From contig NZ_FNJO01000014.1 of NCBI RefSeq assembly GCF_900104095.1, positions 101,405 to 165,404 of the forward strand: DNA of 64,000 nucleotides, written 5' to 3'. The notes under the pieces were generated by a model, which did no database searches, was not told the DNA's origin, and saw nothing but the letters and a program-made list of their open reading frames with translations. Below, piece after piece: positions 22,843 through 32,718 of the stretch (position 1 is the stretch's first letter; every line of letters begins with the position of its first letter). The position numbers and the translations under genes were made by a program. The DNA comes from Ralstonia sp. 25mfcol4.1 (GTDB lineage: Bacteria; Pseudomonadota; Gammaproteobacteria; Burkholderiales; Burkholderiaceae).

Positions 22843-23928
22843 TTATTGGAGGCCGCGCAGCGCCAGTCCCGCACTGACGATGTAGGCAGGCAGGTCGCGC
22901 TGGAGATAGCGCTCGTTGACCTTGCCGGCGGTCGTCATGTTTGCGAAGGGATTGGCCAGCGTGGTCGTGATCTGCGTCTGTTGCTGGATTGCCGCCTGGA
23001 CTCCAAGCAGCGAGGCGTGCCCGCCGGAAAGCAGGATCTCGTCGACGCGGCCGAGGCTGGAGCTGGCAATGAAATTGCCGATGGCGCCCTGCACCTCCAT
23101 GGCCAGCGCCTCCAGCGACGGCTTGAGCAATTGCCCTCGCCACGCTTCGGGCAGCGTGTTCTTGCGCTTCTTGATTTCGGCCTTGAGCGCATCGAGCGTG
23201 AACATGCGTGCGGCGCTTTGCGTCAGCTGGTCGCCATAGCTGTTCAGCGGCTGCTCGTAGAGTTCCTTCCAGCCCTGGTAGAAGATGGCCTTGGAACGGC
23301 TGCCGCCCAGATGGACCACGGCCACCACGGGCAGGTCCTTGGCATCGGTTTCGTTCAGGCCGGCGGGGACGCCGAGCATCTGCACGACCGATCGCTGTAC
23401 GGCGTATTCTTCCACGTCCATCACCTGCGGCTTCAGGCCTGCCAGTTCGGCAGCCGTCACGCGCTCCTGGACACGATCACTGTTGGCGGCCGTGACGCGT
23501 ACGCCAATGCCGCCTTCCGTTTCGCTGGGACCAATCACCGCGAAGTCGAAATTGACCGCCTGCGACGGCGGATAGAGGCGGTGCGCCTCGGATTCGACCT
23601 GCGAATAGAGTTCGTCTTCGGACAGGTTGTCCGGCAGACTGACCGTCTGGGATTCCGTCAGCATGGACGGCACGCCCAGGACCACGTCCTTGGTCCGGAT
23701 GCCGGCCTTGCCGAGCGCGCGCTTGAGCGCGATTCCCACGGCTTCGATGTTGACCACGTTGCCATCGGCAACGGCATTGCGGTCCAGCAGTTCGCTGGCG
23801 CATTTCTCCAGCCGATAGTCGTTTTTGCCCATCCCAACGGACAGCTCAACGACCTTGACGCTGGACGAACCAATATCCACGCCGACCGTAGTCTGGCGCA
23901 GAAGACCCGACAAGATGCCCCGTCGCAA
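22843..23928 (-). CDS. pilM: type IV pilus assembly ATPase-fold protein PilM
   Basis: A cytoplasmic actin/FtsA-like protein of about 361 residues that binds nucleotide and the N-terminal tail of PilN, coupling the pilus motor to the periplasmic ring. The phosphate-1 loop is VGVDIGSSSVKVVELS; later blocks include DEILLSGGHASLLGV (adenosine loop) and the C-terminal NPFANM...VSAGLALRGL. I chose the TTG at 23928 because AGGGGG sits 6 bases upstream and the product starts just before the actin fold. An ATG at 23964 would add 12 residues. It is the first gene of pilMNOPQ. Confidence 0.92.
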   Translation of the reverse strand: MRRGILSGLLRQTTVGVDIGSSSVKVVELSVGMGKNDYRLEKCASELLDRNAVADGNVVNIEAVGIALKRALGKAGIRTKDVVLGVPSMLTESQTVSLPDNLSEDELYSQVESEAHRLYPPSQAVNFDFAVIGPSETEGGIGVRVTAANSDRVQERVTAAELAGLKPQVMDVEEYAVQRSVVQMLGVPAGLNETDAKDLPVVAVVHLGGSRSKAIFYQGWKELYEQPLNSYGDQLTQSAARMFTLDALKAEIKKRKNTLPEAWRGQLLKPSLEALAMEVQGAIGNFIASSSLGRVDEILLSGGHASLLGVQAAIQQQTQITTTLANPFANMTTAGKVNERYLQRDLPAYIVSAGLALRGLQ

Positions 23929-24377
23929 GGTTGACCCCCTGACATTTGAACTCGCCCACGGCATGTCCGCTCTAATGGTGCGAGCCAGTTTCTTGGATGA
24001 AACGTTTGCTCTTTTATGTTCGTCGATTCTTACAAAATCCGGAGGCGCTGGCAATGTGCCGGTTTGACCACGCTTTCTTTTTCAGAAGGTCCCCGGAAAT
24101 CCGTTGCCAAAATCCGACGGTCTGCAACCCCGCGATCGGGTGGGATCGTCCGGACATGATCCTGGTACGCCAGCTTCCGCTCGCACCGGCCACGCGCACG
24201 CCTCCCTGAAGCATCGCCCGCCAGCCCGCACCACACCTGGGTCCCGCAGCGCGCGACAGTCCGATCTCCACGACATTACATCTTGTAACAGCACGGTAGC
24301 GACTTTCGCGCCACTGCCCGCCGGGAGCGGCCGGGTACCGACGATATAATCCGGGCACTCTTGTTAGGTAAACCCTT
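23929..24377. other. divergent intergenic region between pilM and ponA
   Basis: A 449-base spacer between two divergent genes, the longest non-coding stretch in the window. It contains a TATAAT for ponA near its right end. No convincing promoter for pilM, no RNA gene and no strong terminator were seen. Short frames through it are GC-driven and lack family features. Confidence 0.6.
24345..24350 (+). promoter_or_regulatory. putative -10 element of ponA
   Basis: A perfect TATAAT followed by CCGGGC lies 28 bases before the ponA ATG, giving a leader of about 20 nucleotides. The region 17 bases upstream is GC-rich and has no recognisable -35. Confidence 0.45.
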
Positions 24378-26756
24378 ATGGCCACAGCACAACAGAAGCC
24401 GTCCCTTCCCGTCCGCCGTCCGTTGTGGGCGCGCATCACGTTCTGGGTATTCGGGCTGCTTGCTGCCGGCGTCGTCGCCGTGGCGCTGCTGGTGGGGTAT
24501 GCGCTGGTCGTGGCCGCCCCCAACCTGCCGTCGCTGGACACCATCACCGACTACCGGCCGAAGATTCCGTTGCGCATCTATACGGCCGACAACGTGCTGA
24601 TTGGCGAGTTTGGCGAAGAGCGCCGCAACTTCGTGCCGATCACCGAGATCCCCGACGTCATGAAGAAGGCCGTGCTGGCCATCGAGGACGATCGCTTCTA
24701 CGAACACGGCGGCGTGGACTTCGTCGGTGTGATGCGTGCCGGGCTGGCCAACCTGCGTGGCGGCCTGTCGCAGGGTGCATCGACCATCACGATGCAGGTG
24801 GCGCGCAATTTCTTCCTGTCGAGCGAGAAGACCTACACGCGCAAGATCTACGAGATGCTGCTGGCGTACAAGATCGAGGCGAACCTGACCAAGGACCAGA
24901 TTCTCGAGCTGTACATGAACCAGATCTACCTGGGCCAGCGCGCCTACGGCTTTGCCAGCGCCGCGCGCGTCTACTTCGGCAAGTCGATCAAGGACGTCAC
25001 CCCGGCCGAGGCCGCGATGCTGGCCGGGCTGCCGAAGGCGCCGTCGGCCTACAACCCGGTGGTGAATCCGCGCCGCGCCAAGGTGCGTCAGGAGTACATC
25101 CTGCAGCGCATGCGCGACCTGCGCTACATCACGCCCGAGCAGTATGACCAGGCAGTGCGCGAGGAACTGAAGGTGCGCAGCGAGGGCAACGAATTCTCGA
25201 CGCACGCCGAGTACGTGGCCGAGATCGTGCGCCAGCTGATGTACGCGCAGTACCGCGAAGAAACCTACACGCGCGGCCTGACCGTCTACACCACGCTGAA
25301 CAAGGCCGACCAGGACGCCGCCTACGAGTCCGTACGCAACGGCATCATGACCTACGAGCGCAAGCACGGCTACCGCGGACCCGAGGCATTCATCGACCTG
25401 CCGTCCGATCCGGCCGACCGCGAACAGGCCATCGACGACGCGCTGGTGGAGCATCCGGGCAGCGACGATCTGCGGTCCGCCGTGGTGACCAGCGTATCGC
25501 CCAAGCAGGTGAAGGCGACGCTGCTGTCCGGCGAAGTGGCCACGATCGAAGGCACGGCGCTGCGCTTCATCGCGCCGTCGCTGTCGGCCAGTGCCCAGCC
25601 GAAGGTCAAGATCCGTCCGGGTGCGATCATTCGCGTGACGCAGGATCCGAAGGACAACTCGTGGTCGGTCACGCAGCTGCCCGAAGTGGCCGCCGCGTTC
25701 ATCTCGCTGAGCCCCGAGGACGGTTCGATCCGTTCGATGGTGGGCGGCTTCGACTACAACCGCAACAAGTTCAACCACGTGACGCAGGCCTGGCGCCAGC
25801 CGGGTTCCAGCTTCAAGCCGTTCATCTACACGGCGGCGCTGGAAAAGGGCTTCTCGCCGGCCACGGTGATCAATGATGCGCCGCTGACGATCGGCCCGGA
25901 CACCGGCGGGCAGGTCTGGGAACCGAAGAACTACGATGGCAAGTTCGAAGGCCCGATGACCATGCGCCGCGCGCTGGCCAAGTCGAAGAACCTGGTGTCG
26001 GTGCGGATTCTGCGCGCCATCGGCACGCAGTACGCCCAGGACTACATCACGCGCTTCGGTTTCGAGGCCGACAAGCACCCGGCCTATCTGCCGATGGCGC
26101 TGGGCGCCGGCAGCGTGACGCCGCTGCAGATGGCGGGTGCCTACTCGGTGTTCGCCAACGGCGGCTATCGCGTGAATCCGTACCTGATCCAGCGCGTGGA
26201 AGACTCGCGCGGCAAGGTCATTTCCGAGACTCATCCGCAGAAGGCCGGCGAAGACGCCGTGCGCGTGCTGGACGCCCGCACCGCGTTCATCGCCGACAGC
26301 ATGCTGCGTGAAGTGGTGCGTAGCGGCACGGCCAACCCGGCCAAGCAGCGCCTGGGCCGCAATGACCTGGCGGGCAAGACCGGTACCACCAACGACGCCG
26401 TGGATGCGTGGTTTGCTGGCTACACGCCCAAGCTGGTGGCCATCGCGTGGATGGGTTACGACCAGCCCAAGAGCCTGGGTGTGCGCGAAACCGGCGGCGG
26501 CCTGGCGCTGCCGATCTGGGTCGGCTACATGAGCAAGGCGCTCAAGGGCGTGCCCGAGAGCCCGGACCGCCAGCCGCCGGAGGGCGTAGTCATGGCGGCC
26601 GGCGACTGGACGCTGGAAGAGAATGCCGCCGGCGCCGGCGTGGCGTCGGTGGGCCTGGGCGATCCGTGGCCGGGCAAGCCGGAAGAAAGCTCGCGTCCGC
26701 CACAGGACACCGAGCAGGAAAAGAAGAAGATCCTGGAAATGTTCGGCGGCGCCTGA
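24378..26756 (+). CDS. mrcA: penicillin-binding protein 1A (bifunctional murein glycosyltransferase/transpeptidase)
   Basis: A 792-residue class A PBP that polymerises and cross-links peptidoglycan in the periplasm. One N-terminal membrane anchor (about residues 20-46) leads to the GT51 domain, with catalytic E103 in IEDDRFYEHGG and QGASTITMQVARNFFL. An OB-like insert follows, then the transpeptidase with active serine in PGSSFKPF, the SxN-type motif in AKSKNLVSVR and the KTGTTND box. The ATG follows AGG at -12. It is the usual divergent partner of pilM in proteobacteria and ends at a bidirectional terminator. Confidence 0.96.
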   Translation: MATAQQKPSLPVRRPLWARITFWVFGLLAAGVVAVALLVGYALVVAAPNLPSLDTITDYRPKIPLRIYTADNVLIGEFGEERRNFVPITEIPDVMKKAVLAIEDDRFYEHGGVDFVGVMRAGLANLRGGLSQGASTITMQVARNFFLSSEKTYTRKIYEMLLAYKIEANLTKDQILELYMNQIYLGQRAYGFASAARVYFGKSIKDVTPAEAAMLAGLPKAPSAYNPVVNPRRAKVRQEYILQRMRDLRYITPEQYDQAVREELKVRSEGNEFSTHAEYVAEIVRQLMYAQYREETYTRGLTVYTTLNKADQDAAYESVRNGIMTYERKHGYRGPEAFIDLPSDPADREQAIDDALVEHPGSDDLRSAVVTSVSPKQVKATLLSGEVATIEGTALRFIAPSLSASAQPKVKIRPGAIIRVTQDPKDNSWSVTQLPEVAAAFISLSPEDGSIRSMVGGFDYNRNKFNHVTQAWRQPGSSFKPFIYTAALEKGFSPATVINDAPLTIGPDTGGQVWEPKNYDGKFEGPMTMRRALAKSKNLVSVRILRAIGTQYAQDYITRFGFEADKHPAYLPMALGAGSVTPLQMAGAYSVFANGGYRVNPYLIQRVEDSRGKVISETHPQKAGEDAVRVLDARTAFIADSMLREVVRSGTANPAKQRLGRNDLAGKTGTTNDAVDAWFAGYTPKLVAIAWMGYDQPKSLGVRETGGGLALPIWVGYMSKALKGVPESPDRQPPEGVVMAAGDWTLEENAAGAGVASVGLGDPWPGKPEESSRPPQDTEQEKKKILEMFGGA

Positions 26757-26785
26757 CGGCCTGCCGGCCATCGCCAGCAAAAAGA

Positions 26786-26810
26786 AACCGGCCCTGGTGG
26801 CCGGTTTTTT
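26786..26810. terminator. bidirectional terminator between mrcA/ponA and cyaY
   Basis: Stem ACCGGCC/GGCCGGT with a CTGGT loop is followed on the plus strand by TTTTTT and, read on the minus strand, by a shorter TTTCTTTTT tract. It serves the convergent ends of the PBP1A gene (stop 26756) and cyaY (stop 26827). Confidence 0.85.
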
Positions 26811-26826
26811 GTTGTGCCGCGCGCGC

Positions 26827-27162
26827 TTACTTCAGCGTCAGCTTGGTGCCGGCCTGCAGGCTCATGTAGCCGGACAGCGCCGCGTACAGCTCGGCGCCGC
26901 TGCGCGTGTCCACCCAGCGGGCGCCGTCGTGGCGGAAATGGAAGCCGCCGGCCTTGGCCGCCACCCAAAGTTCCTGCATCGGCGCCTGGCTGTTGACGAT
27001 GATCTTGGAGCCGTCCTCGAACTCCAGCTCCATCACATTGCCGGTACGGTTGATCTCCACATCGGCGTCGGCCGCATCGGCAGCCGCTTCGATATCGGCT
27101 TCCAGCTTGTCCAGGGCCGCGCCGGCCAGTGCCAGGAACTCGGTCTCGTTGAGGGGGGGCAT
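26827..27162 (-). CDS. cyaY: iron-sulphur cluster assembly protein CyaY (bacterial frataxin)
   Basis: A 111-residue frataxin-fold protein that binds iron and regulates the IscS/IscU cluster-assembly reaction in the cytosol. The acidic first helix (KLEADIEAAADAADADVEIN) carries the iron-binding face, and the beta sheet contains NVMELEFEDGSKIIVNSQAPMQELWVAAKAGGFHF with the conserved Q-P-x-x-x-x-W-x-A core. The ATG at 27162 begins MPPLNETEF, the usual family start. It diverges from lptM-lysA, the arrangement also found in E. coli. Confidence 0.95.
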   Translation of the reverse strand: MPPLNETEFLALAGAALDKLEADIEAAADAADADVEINRTGNVMELEFEDGSKIIVNSQAPMQELWVAAKAGGFHFRHDGARWVDTRSGAELYAALSGYMSLQAGTKLTLK

Positions 27163-27294
27163 GCTACACTCCAAGGCCGCCGGCAGCCCGTTTCCACGGG
27201 CATTCGGACCGGCAAATCAGATTGATGGAAAACGGGAAAGCCGTGCGCTTTCCACAGCCATCCGAAAGCCATCCAGACAATGAAGGACTCCCCG

Positions 27295-27546
27295 ATGCTG
27301 CGTCGTGGTGCGATTGTATCGGCGTTTGCCGCCCTGCTCGCGATGCCCCTTGCCGGGTGCGGCATTCGCGGCCCGCTCTATATGCCCCGCGTACCGCCGG
27401 AGCCGACGCCGCCCACCGTGGCCGATCCGGGCCTGGGCCAGCCGGGCGCCACCCCGCCCGCGGCGCGTCCGATGGGCGAGCCCGCCACATCGACGCCCGC
27501 CGTTGCCGAACCCGCCAAGGGCAGTTCCGCCCCCTCCGCACGCTGA
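27295..27546 (+). CDS. lptM: LptM-type small lipoprotein (formerly YifL)
   Basis: A small lipoprotein of about 83 residues with lipobox LAGC followed by the family signature GCGIRGPLYMP. LptM helps LptD oxidative maturation in the outer-membrane LPS translocon. The rest is a proline/alanine-rich tail without fold. The ATG at 27295 has AAGGA at good spacing; an in-frame ATG at 27280 would add five residues but has no ribosome-binding site. It lies 14 bases before lysA and divergent from cyaY, the conserved cyaY-lptM-lysA neighbourhood, which supports the call despite low complexity. Confidence 0.85.
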   Translation: MLRRGAIVSAFAALLAMPLAGCGIRGPLYMPRVPPEPTPPTVADPGLGQPGATPPAARPMGEPATSTPAVAEPAKGSSAPSAR

Positions 27547-27560
27547 GTGCATGCCGAAAC

Positions 27561-28823
<1,263 letters not shown>

Positions 28824-28854
28824 TGGCGCCGGCGCAGGCCGAAAAATAAGGAAT

Positions 28855-28880
28855 GGGCGACGCCGTTGGTGTCGCCCTTT
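28855..28880. terminator. bidirectional terminator between lysA and msrQ
   Basis: Stem GGGCGAC/GTCGCCC is followed by TTTGTC on the plus strand. It lies 32 bases after the lysA stop and directly beyond the convergent msrQ stop. The T-tracts are short, so strength is moderate. Confidence 0.65.
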
Positions 28881-28882
28881 GT

Positions 28883-29581
28883 CTATTGTGCTGCCACGGG
28901 GGCGCGCGGCCTGCGCAACCACCACCAGATCCGCATGGCCAGCACCACGAACACCACCGCCGCGTAGATCGAAACTTCTCCAAAATCGTGCTTGCCGGCC
29001 TTGTGCCACCAGTAGTGCAGGATGGCCAGCACGGCGATGGCATAGATCGACCGATGCAGCGCCTGCCAACGCTTGCCGCCGAGCCAGCGGACCATGGCGT
29101 TGGCCGATGTGACGGCCAGCGGAATCATCAGCACGAACGCCGCGAACCCCATCGTGATAAATGGCCGTTTGCCGATGTCCTTGATCATGTAGGCCACGTC
29201 AAACCCGCGATCCACGGCGAGCCAGAGCAGGAAATGCTGCACGGCGTAGAAGAACGTGAACAGGCCCAGCATGCGGCGCAGGCGCAGCAGCCAGTGCCAG
29301 CCCGTGAGCCGGCGCAGCGGCGTGACGGCGAGCGTCACGCAGAGCATGACGAGCGTCCAGGTACCGGTGGACCGGGTGACGAATTCGAGCGGATTGGCGC
29401 CGAACTGCGAGGTCGCCCCCAGATACATCAGCCGCAGGAACGGTAGCAGCGCCAGCAGCCAGACCAGCCCCTTCAGCGTCTTCACCCTCGCCGGCGCGAG
29501 CATGGCCAGGCTCCCGGGCCCGGGCCTGCTGGCCTGGGGCGTACGTGCCTGCGCCGCCGCGCGCGGATCGCGCTCGGCCAT
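28883..29581 (-). CDS. msrQ: MsrQ, haem-binding membrane subunit of periplasmic methionine sulfoxide reductase
   Basis: A 232-residue ferric-reductase-like membrane protein that draws electrons from the respiratory chain and delivers them to MsrP in the periplasm. Six helices are predicted. The b-haem histidines fall in YAVQHFLLWLAVD, KRWQALHRSIYAIAVLAILHYWWHK and nearby, matching YedZ/MsrQ. The N-terminal 30 residues before the first helix are alanine/proline-rich. The ATG at 29581 overlaps the msrP TGA (TGATG), so the two subunits are coupled. Confidence 0.94.
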   Translation of the reverse strand: MAERDPRAAAQARTPQASRPGPGSLAMLAPARVKTLKGLVWLLALLPFLRLMYLGATSQFGANPLEFVTRSTGTWTLVMLCVTLAVTPLRRLTGWHWLLRLRRMLGLFTFFYAVQHFLLWLAVDRGFDVAYMIKDIGKRPFITMGFAAFVLMIPLAVTSANAMVRWLGGKRWQALHRSIYAIAVLAILHYWWHKAGKHDFGEVSIYAAVVFVVLAMRIWWWLRRPRAPVAAQ

Positions 29582-30591
29582 CAGAAGTTCTTCCTTAAAT
29601 CCATGCCCTGATAGAGCGATGCCACCTGCGCGCCGTAGCCGTTGAACGGCAGCGTCTTGCGCTTGGGCGCGAATAGCGCGGAAAAGCCGCCGCCGCCCTT
29701 GTCTTCGCCGATCCGGCGTTCGGTGGCCTGGCTCCAGCGCGGATGGTCGACGTCCGGATTCACGTTCGAATAGAAGCCGTATTCGTTGGCGGCGGCCAGG
29801 TTCCAGCTGGTGGGCGGCTGCTTGTCGACGAAGCGGATCTTCACGATCGACTTGGCGCTCTTGAAGCCGTATTTCCACGGCAGAACCATCCGCACCGGCG
29901 CGCCGTTCTGGTTCGGCAGCACCTCGCCATAGAGGCCGAACGTCAGCAGCGCCAGCGGATGCATCGCCTCGTCCATGCGCAGGCCCTCGCTATACGGCCA
30001 GTCGAGCACGCCGCTGCTCAGGCCGGGCATCTGCTTCTTGTCCGCCAGCGTGATGAACTGCACGAACTTCGCCCCCGGCTGCGGTTCGACGCGCTTGATC
30101 AGCTCGGCCAGCGGATAGCCGATCCACGGAATCACCATCGACCAGCCTTCGACGCAGCGCAGGCGGTAGACACGCTCTTCCATCGGCGCGACCTTGAGCA
30201 GTTCGTCCAGGTCGTACACCTTGGGGTGCTTGACCAGCCCTTCCACGGCCACTTGCCACGGGCGCGGCCGCAGCGTGCCGGCGTTGCGGGCCGGGTCTGA
30301 CTTGTCGGTGCCGAACTCGTAGAAATTGTTGTAGGTCGTGACGTCCGTGTACGGCGTGCGTTTTTCGGTCACGGCGTAGGCGTTGTTGAGCGTGGCGGGC
30401 AGCTTCGGCAGCTTGCCCGGCGCCTCCTGGGCAAACGCCTGGCGCGAAAACCACGGCGAGGCCAGACCCGCGGCGGCAGCGGCGCCGCCCATCGTCAGCA
30501 GGCGCCGACGCGACCGATACAACGGTTCGGGCGTGATTTCCGACGCGGCGACATCGTCACCGCGCAACCATTTGGGGGAAGGAATCAGCAT
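29581..30591 (-). CDS. msrP: MsrP, molybdopterin-dependent periplasmic methionine sulfoxide reductase
   Basis: A 336-residue Tat-exported molybdoenzyme that repairs oxidised methionine in periplasmic proteins. The Tat signal is RSRRRLLTMGG (about residues 26-36). The molybdenum-ligating cysteine is in YRLRCVEGWSMVIPWIGYPL, and VRMVLPWKYGFKSAKSIVKI is a further family block. Length fits YedY/MsrP. ATG at 30591. In E. coli msrPQ answers hypochlorite through HprSR; here an ECF sigma cassette lies immediately upstream in the same direction, though no shared promoter motif was found before msrP. Confidence 0.95.
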   Translation of the reverse strand: MLIPSPKWLRGDDVAASEITPEPLYRSRRRLLTMGGAAAAAGLASPWFSRQAFAQEAPGKLPKLPATLNNAYAVTEKRTPYTDVTTYNNFYEFGTDKSDPARNAGTLRPRPWQVAVEGLVKHPKVYDLDELLKVAPMEERVYRLRCVEGWSMVIPWIGYPLAELIKRVEPQPGAKFVQFITLADKKQMPGLSSGVLDWPYSEGLRMDEAMHPLALLTFGLYGEVLPNQNGAPVRMVLPWKYGFKSAKSIVKIRFVDKQPPTSWNLAAANEYGFYSNVNPDVDHPRWSQATERRIGEDKGGGGFSALFAPKRKTLPFNGYGAQVASLYQGMDLRKNF

Positions 30592-30697
30592 GTTTCGCAG
30601 CGTTGGGTAGGACTTGCAGCATTGGACATCAAAAGCTGCCGGAAGGTGCGGAGCCGCCCGGATATCGGGTGAGCAGGCGGACGGTCATGTGCCCGGG

Positions 30698-31531
30698 CTA
30701 ACCCCGTTGGTATTGCTGGTAGACCACCTGGGCCAGCGCCAGCAACCGTTCGCGCTCCAGCGGACCCGCCAAGGCGAAGCCGAGATCGCGATCGACCCAA
30801 TAGAACGCCATGGTAGGGTGTCCGGCGGGATTTCGTGCGGGCGTGCGCGGCGGCAGCCGTTCGAGCCGGAATGCGGTGTCCGGCGTGCCCTGCGCCATGC
30901 GTCGCAGTTGCAGCGACACGCGCGTGCCGGCGTCGTCCTCGTACATCAGGATGGCCATCGGGCCGCCCTCGGAAGCGCCAAGGCGCCCGCCAATCAGCCG
31001 GAATCCCTGCGGGTGCAGGTCGGGCACCTGCAACGACGCACCGAGCCGTTTCGACAGCCAGGCAATCAGATGGGCCTCGTCGGTGGCGGGCACCTCGACG
31101 ACGTGCCTGACTTCGGGTGCATAGACCACATAGCTGGCCAGCGCCTCGCGCGCGAAACGCTCCATCGGTGCGATGGCCGCGGCATCGGCCCCGACATGAT
31201 CGCGGGCGTACCAGCCGCCGGCGGCCCCCACCGCCAGCGCACACAGGCTGGCAGCCAGCGCCAGCGGCCACGCCAGGCGCGCCGTGGTCGCGCGGCCGTC
31301 CTGCCCACGCAGTTCGCGCGGCAGCGCAGCCAGCGGCACGGCCTCGTTGAGCACGCCATCCAGCCCGGCATGCAGCGCGGCGGCCTGCTGCCGCCAGGCT
31401 TCCACCTTGCTCGCGGCCTCGGCATCGGCAGCCAGGAATGCCTCGACTGCGGCGCGGCGCGGACCGTGCAACTGGCCATCGGCATAGGCGTGAAGATCGG
31501 CTTCGCTCACCGGCGTCTGGGGGCTCATCAT
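30698..31531 (-). CDS. putative membrane anti-sigma factor for the adjacent ECF sigma factor
   Basis: A 277-residue bitopic protein with a short cytosolic domain (SEADLHAYADGQLHGPRRAAVEAF, as in many anti-sigma factors), one membrane helix at about residues 97-116 (LALAASLCALAVGAAGGWY) and a periplasmic domain ending VVYQQYQRG. The histidines of a zinc-type anti-sigma domain are partly present, but the CxxC pair is absent; the only cysteine is in the membrane helix. The first ATG (31531) overlaps the sigma-factor stop, and a second ATG follows at once. The role is inferred from this coupling and architecture. Confidence 0.8.
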   Translation of the reverse strand: MMSPQTPVSEADLHAYADGQLHGPRRAAVEAFLAADAEAASKVEAWRQQAAALHAGLDGVLNEAVPLAALPRELRGQDGRATTARLAWPLALAASLCALAVGAAGGWYARDHVGADAAAIAPMERFAREALASYVVYAPEVRHVVEVPATDEAHLIAWLSKRLGASLQVPDLHPQGFRLIGGRLGASEGGPMAILMYEDDAGTRVSLQLRRMAQGTPDTAFRLERLPPRTPARNPAGHPTMAFYWVDRDLGFALAGPLERERLLALAQVVYQQYQRG

Positions 31532-32061
31532 TTCACCCGTTGCAGCACATTCGGCGCCGCAACGTCCTTCGCGCCGCCGTCGAGCAGGCGGCGCATTTGT
31601 TCACGCGCGCGGCTCAGGCGCGACATCACCGTGCCGACCGGGACTTCAAGCACCTGGGCCGCTTCCGCATACGAAAACTGCTCCAGGCTGACCAGCAGCA
31701 ATACGGCCCGCTGGGCCTCCGGCAATGCGGCCAGCGCCCTGATCAGGTCGCGCCGCAGGCCCGGATCGTCGCCGGGAACCGCCACGTCCGGCGGATCGTC
31801 GGTTGCGCTGACCAGATCCGCACGGCGCAGCCCGTTCAGGCGCAACCGGTGCATCAGCGTCAGCAACCAGGGCAGCAGGCCGTCGGCACCGTCGCCCCAG
31901 AGCGATCCGGGACGCAGGCGGAATCGCCAACGGAAGCGCAGTGCGCGCTCCAGCGTGTCCTGCACCAGATCGTCGGCCAGCGCGGCGTCGCCAGTCAGGC
32001 CGCGCGCGTGGCGCCGCAGCCGCGGCGCCAGCGCCACCAGTTGGCGCTCGAATCCATCCAT
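31528..32061 (-). CDS. ECF-family RNA polymerase sigma factor
   Basis: A 177-residue sigma factor with only regions 2 and 4. Region 2 contains ALADDLVQDTLERALRFRWRF, with the DLVQDTL helix that binds core polymerase. Region 4 is LPEAQRAVLLLVSLEQFSYAEAAQVLEVPVGTVMSRLSRAREQMRRLL, whose helix-turn-helix reads the -35 element. It lies 35 bases after the lipoprotein gene and overlaps the anti-sigma start. The putative GGGAATAA promoter ahead of the lipoprotein may be autoregulated. Confidence 0.93.
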   Translation of the reverse strand: MDGFERQLVALAPRLRRHARGLTGDAALADDLVQDTLERALRFRWRFRLRPGSLWGDGADGLLPWLLTLMHRLRLNGLRRADLVSATDDPPDVAVPGDDPGLRRDLIRALAALPEAQRAVLLLVSLEQFSYAEAAQVLEVPVGTVMSRLSRAREQMRRLLDGGAKDVAAPNVLQRVK

Positions 32062-32096
32062 GCGCTGGTTGCCTTGCGTTCAGGCGCCCGGAAAAA

Positions 32097-32522
32097 TCAG
32101 GGCTTGGCCACGTGCCAGACGCTGTTGAGGTTGTCGCCAGTGCGGTCGCCGGGCTTGGCGTCCTTCGCAAAGCGGTACAGGGGCATGCCCTTGTAGGCGT
32201 ACTGGCGCGTACCGTCGTCACGCGTGATGACCGAGTAGCTGCCCGAAGCCGACTTGCCCGGCTCTGCCAGCAGCGGCGGCCAGTTGGTGGCGCACATGCC
32301 GTTGCAGACGCTCTTGCCGCCGTGGGCGGGGTCGCGATCGAACGTGTAGAGCGTCAGGCCCTGCGGATCGGTCAGCACGCCGTTGGTCACCTTCACGGTC
32401 GGCGGCATTTCGCCGGCCCCGCCCATGCCCATGCTGGAACAGCCGGCCAGCAGGATCGTTGCAGCGCCAGCGGCGATGACGAGCGGGCGAAATACGGATG
32501 CAGCAGTGTGACGAGTATTCAT
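32097..32522 (-). CDS. COG4315-type lipoprotein with Lipoprotein_15 repeats
   Basis: A 141-residue secreted lipoprotein. The lipobox LLAGC (Cys about residue 28) is followed by two repeats of the uncharacterised family: GLTLYTFDRDPAHGGKSVCNGMCATNWPPLLA and YAYKGMPLYRFAKDAKPGDRTGDN. The repeats carry a CxxxC pair (CNGMC) and a WPP motif. Proteins of this family often accompany ECF sigma factors in Burkholderiaceae, but I know of no defined biochemical role. It is the first gene of the lipoprotein-sigma-anti-sigma unit and starts at the ATG at 32522 with GGAGAAGGAG upstream. Confidence 0.85.
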   Translation of the reverse strand: MNTRHTAASVFRPLVIAAGAATILLAGCSSMGMGGAGEMPPTVKVTNGVLTDPQGLTLYTFDRDPAHGGKSVCNGMCATNWPPLLAEPGKSASGSYSVITRDDGTRQYAYKGMPLYRFAKDAKPGDRTGDNLNSVWHVAKP

Positions 32523-32581
32523 CTTCAGGTCTCCTTCTCCGGGGGCGGTGCCGACCGTCGGCGCCGTGTACCTTCAGTAAA

Positions 32582-32608
32582 CACCCGATGTGACGTCCTT
32601 ATTCCCTT
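32582..32608 (-). promoter_or_regulatory. putative ECF-type promoter of the lipoprotein-sigma-anti-sigma unit
   Basis: On the minus strand GGGAATAAG is followed at ECF-like spacing by GGGTGTTTA, about 60-85 bases before the lipoprotein ATG. GGAATAA-type -35 sequences occur in ECF regulons; the match is suggestive only. Confidence 0.4.
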
Positions 32609-32666
32609 TGGATCGAAAAAAAGTGGCGCTCTCTGTCTTCGTGTGCATCTTAAGACGCCCGAAAAG

Positions 32667-32691
32667 ACAAAAAACCTGTCGCAACGACAGG
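32667..32691 (-). terminator. intrinsic terminator of the resB-ccsB operon
   Basis: Stem CCTGTCG/CGACAGG with a three-base loop, followed on the minus strand by TTTTTTGTC. It lies 28 bases after the ccsB stop. Confidence 0.8.
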
Positions 32692-32718
32692 CTTTTCGAG
32701 CCGGAGACGGATAGCGAA

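Noticed and set aside
24276..26780. 834-residue minus-strand frame opposite the PBP1A gene
   Set aside because: It covers the well-supported penicillin-binding protein in reverse and shows the same compositional signature of antisense high-GC DNA.
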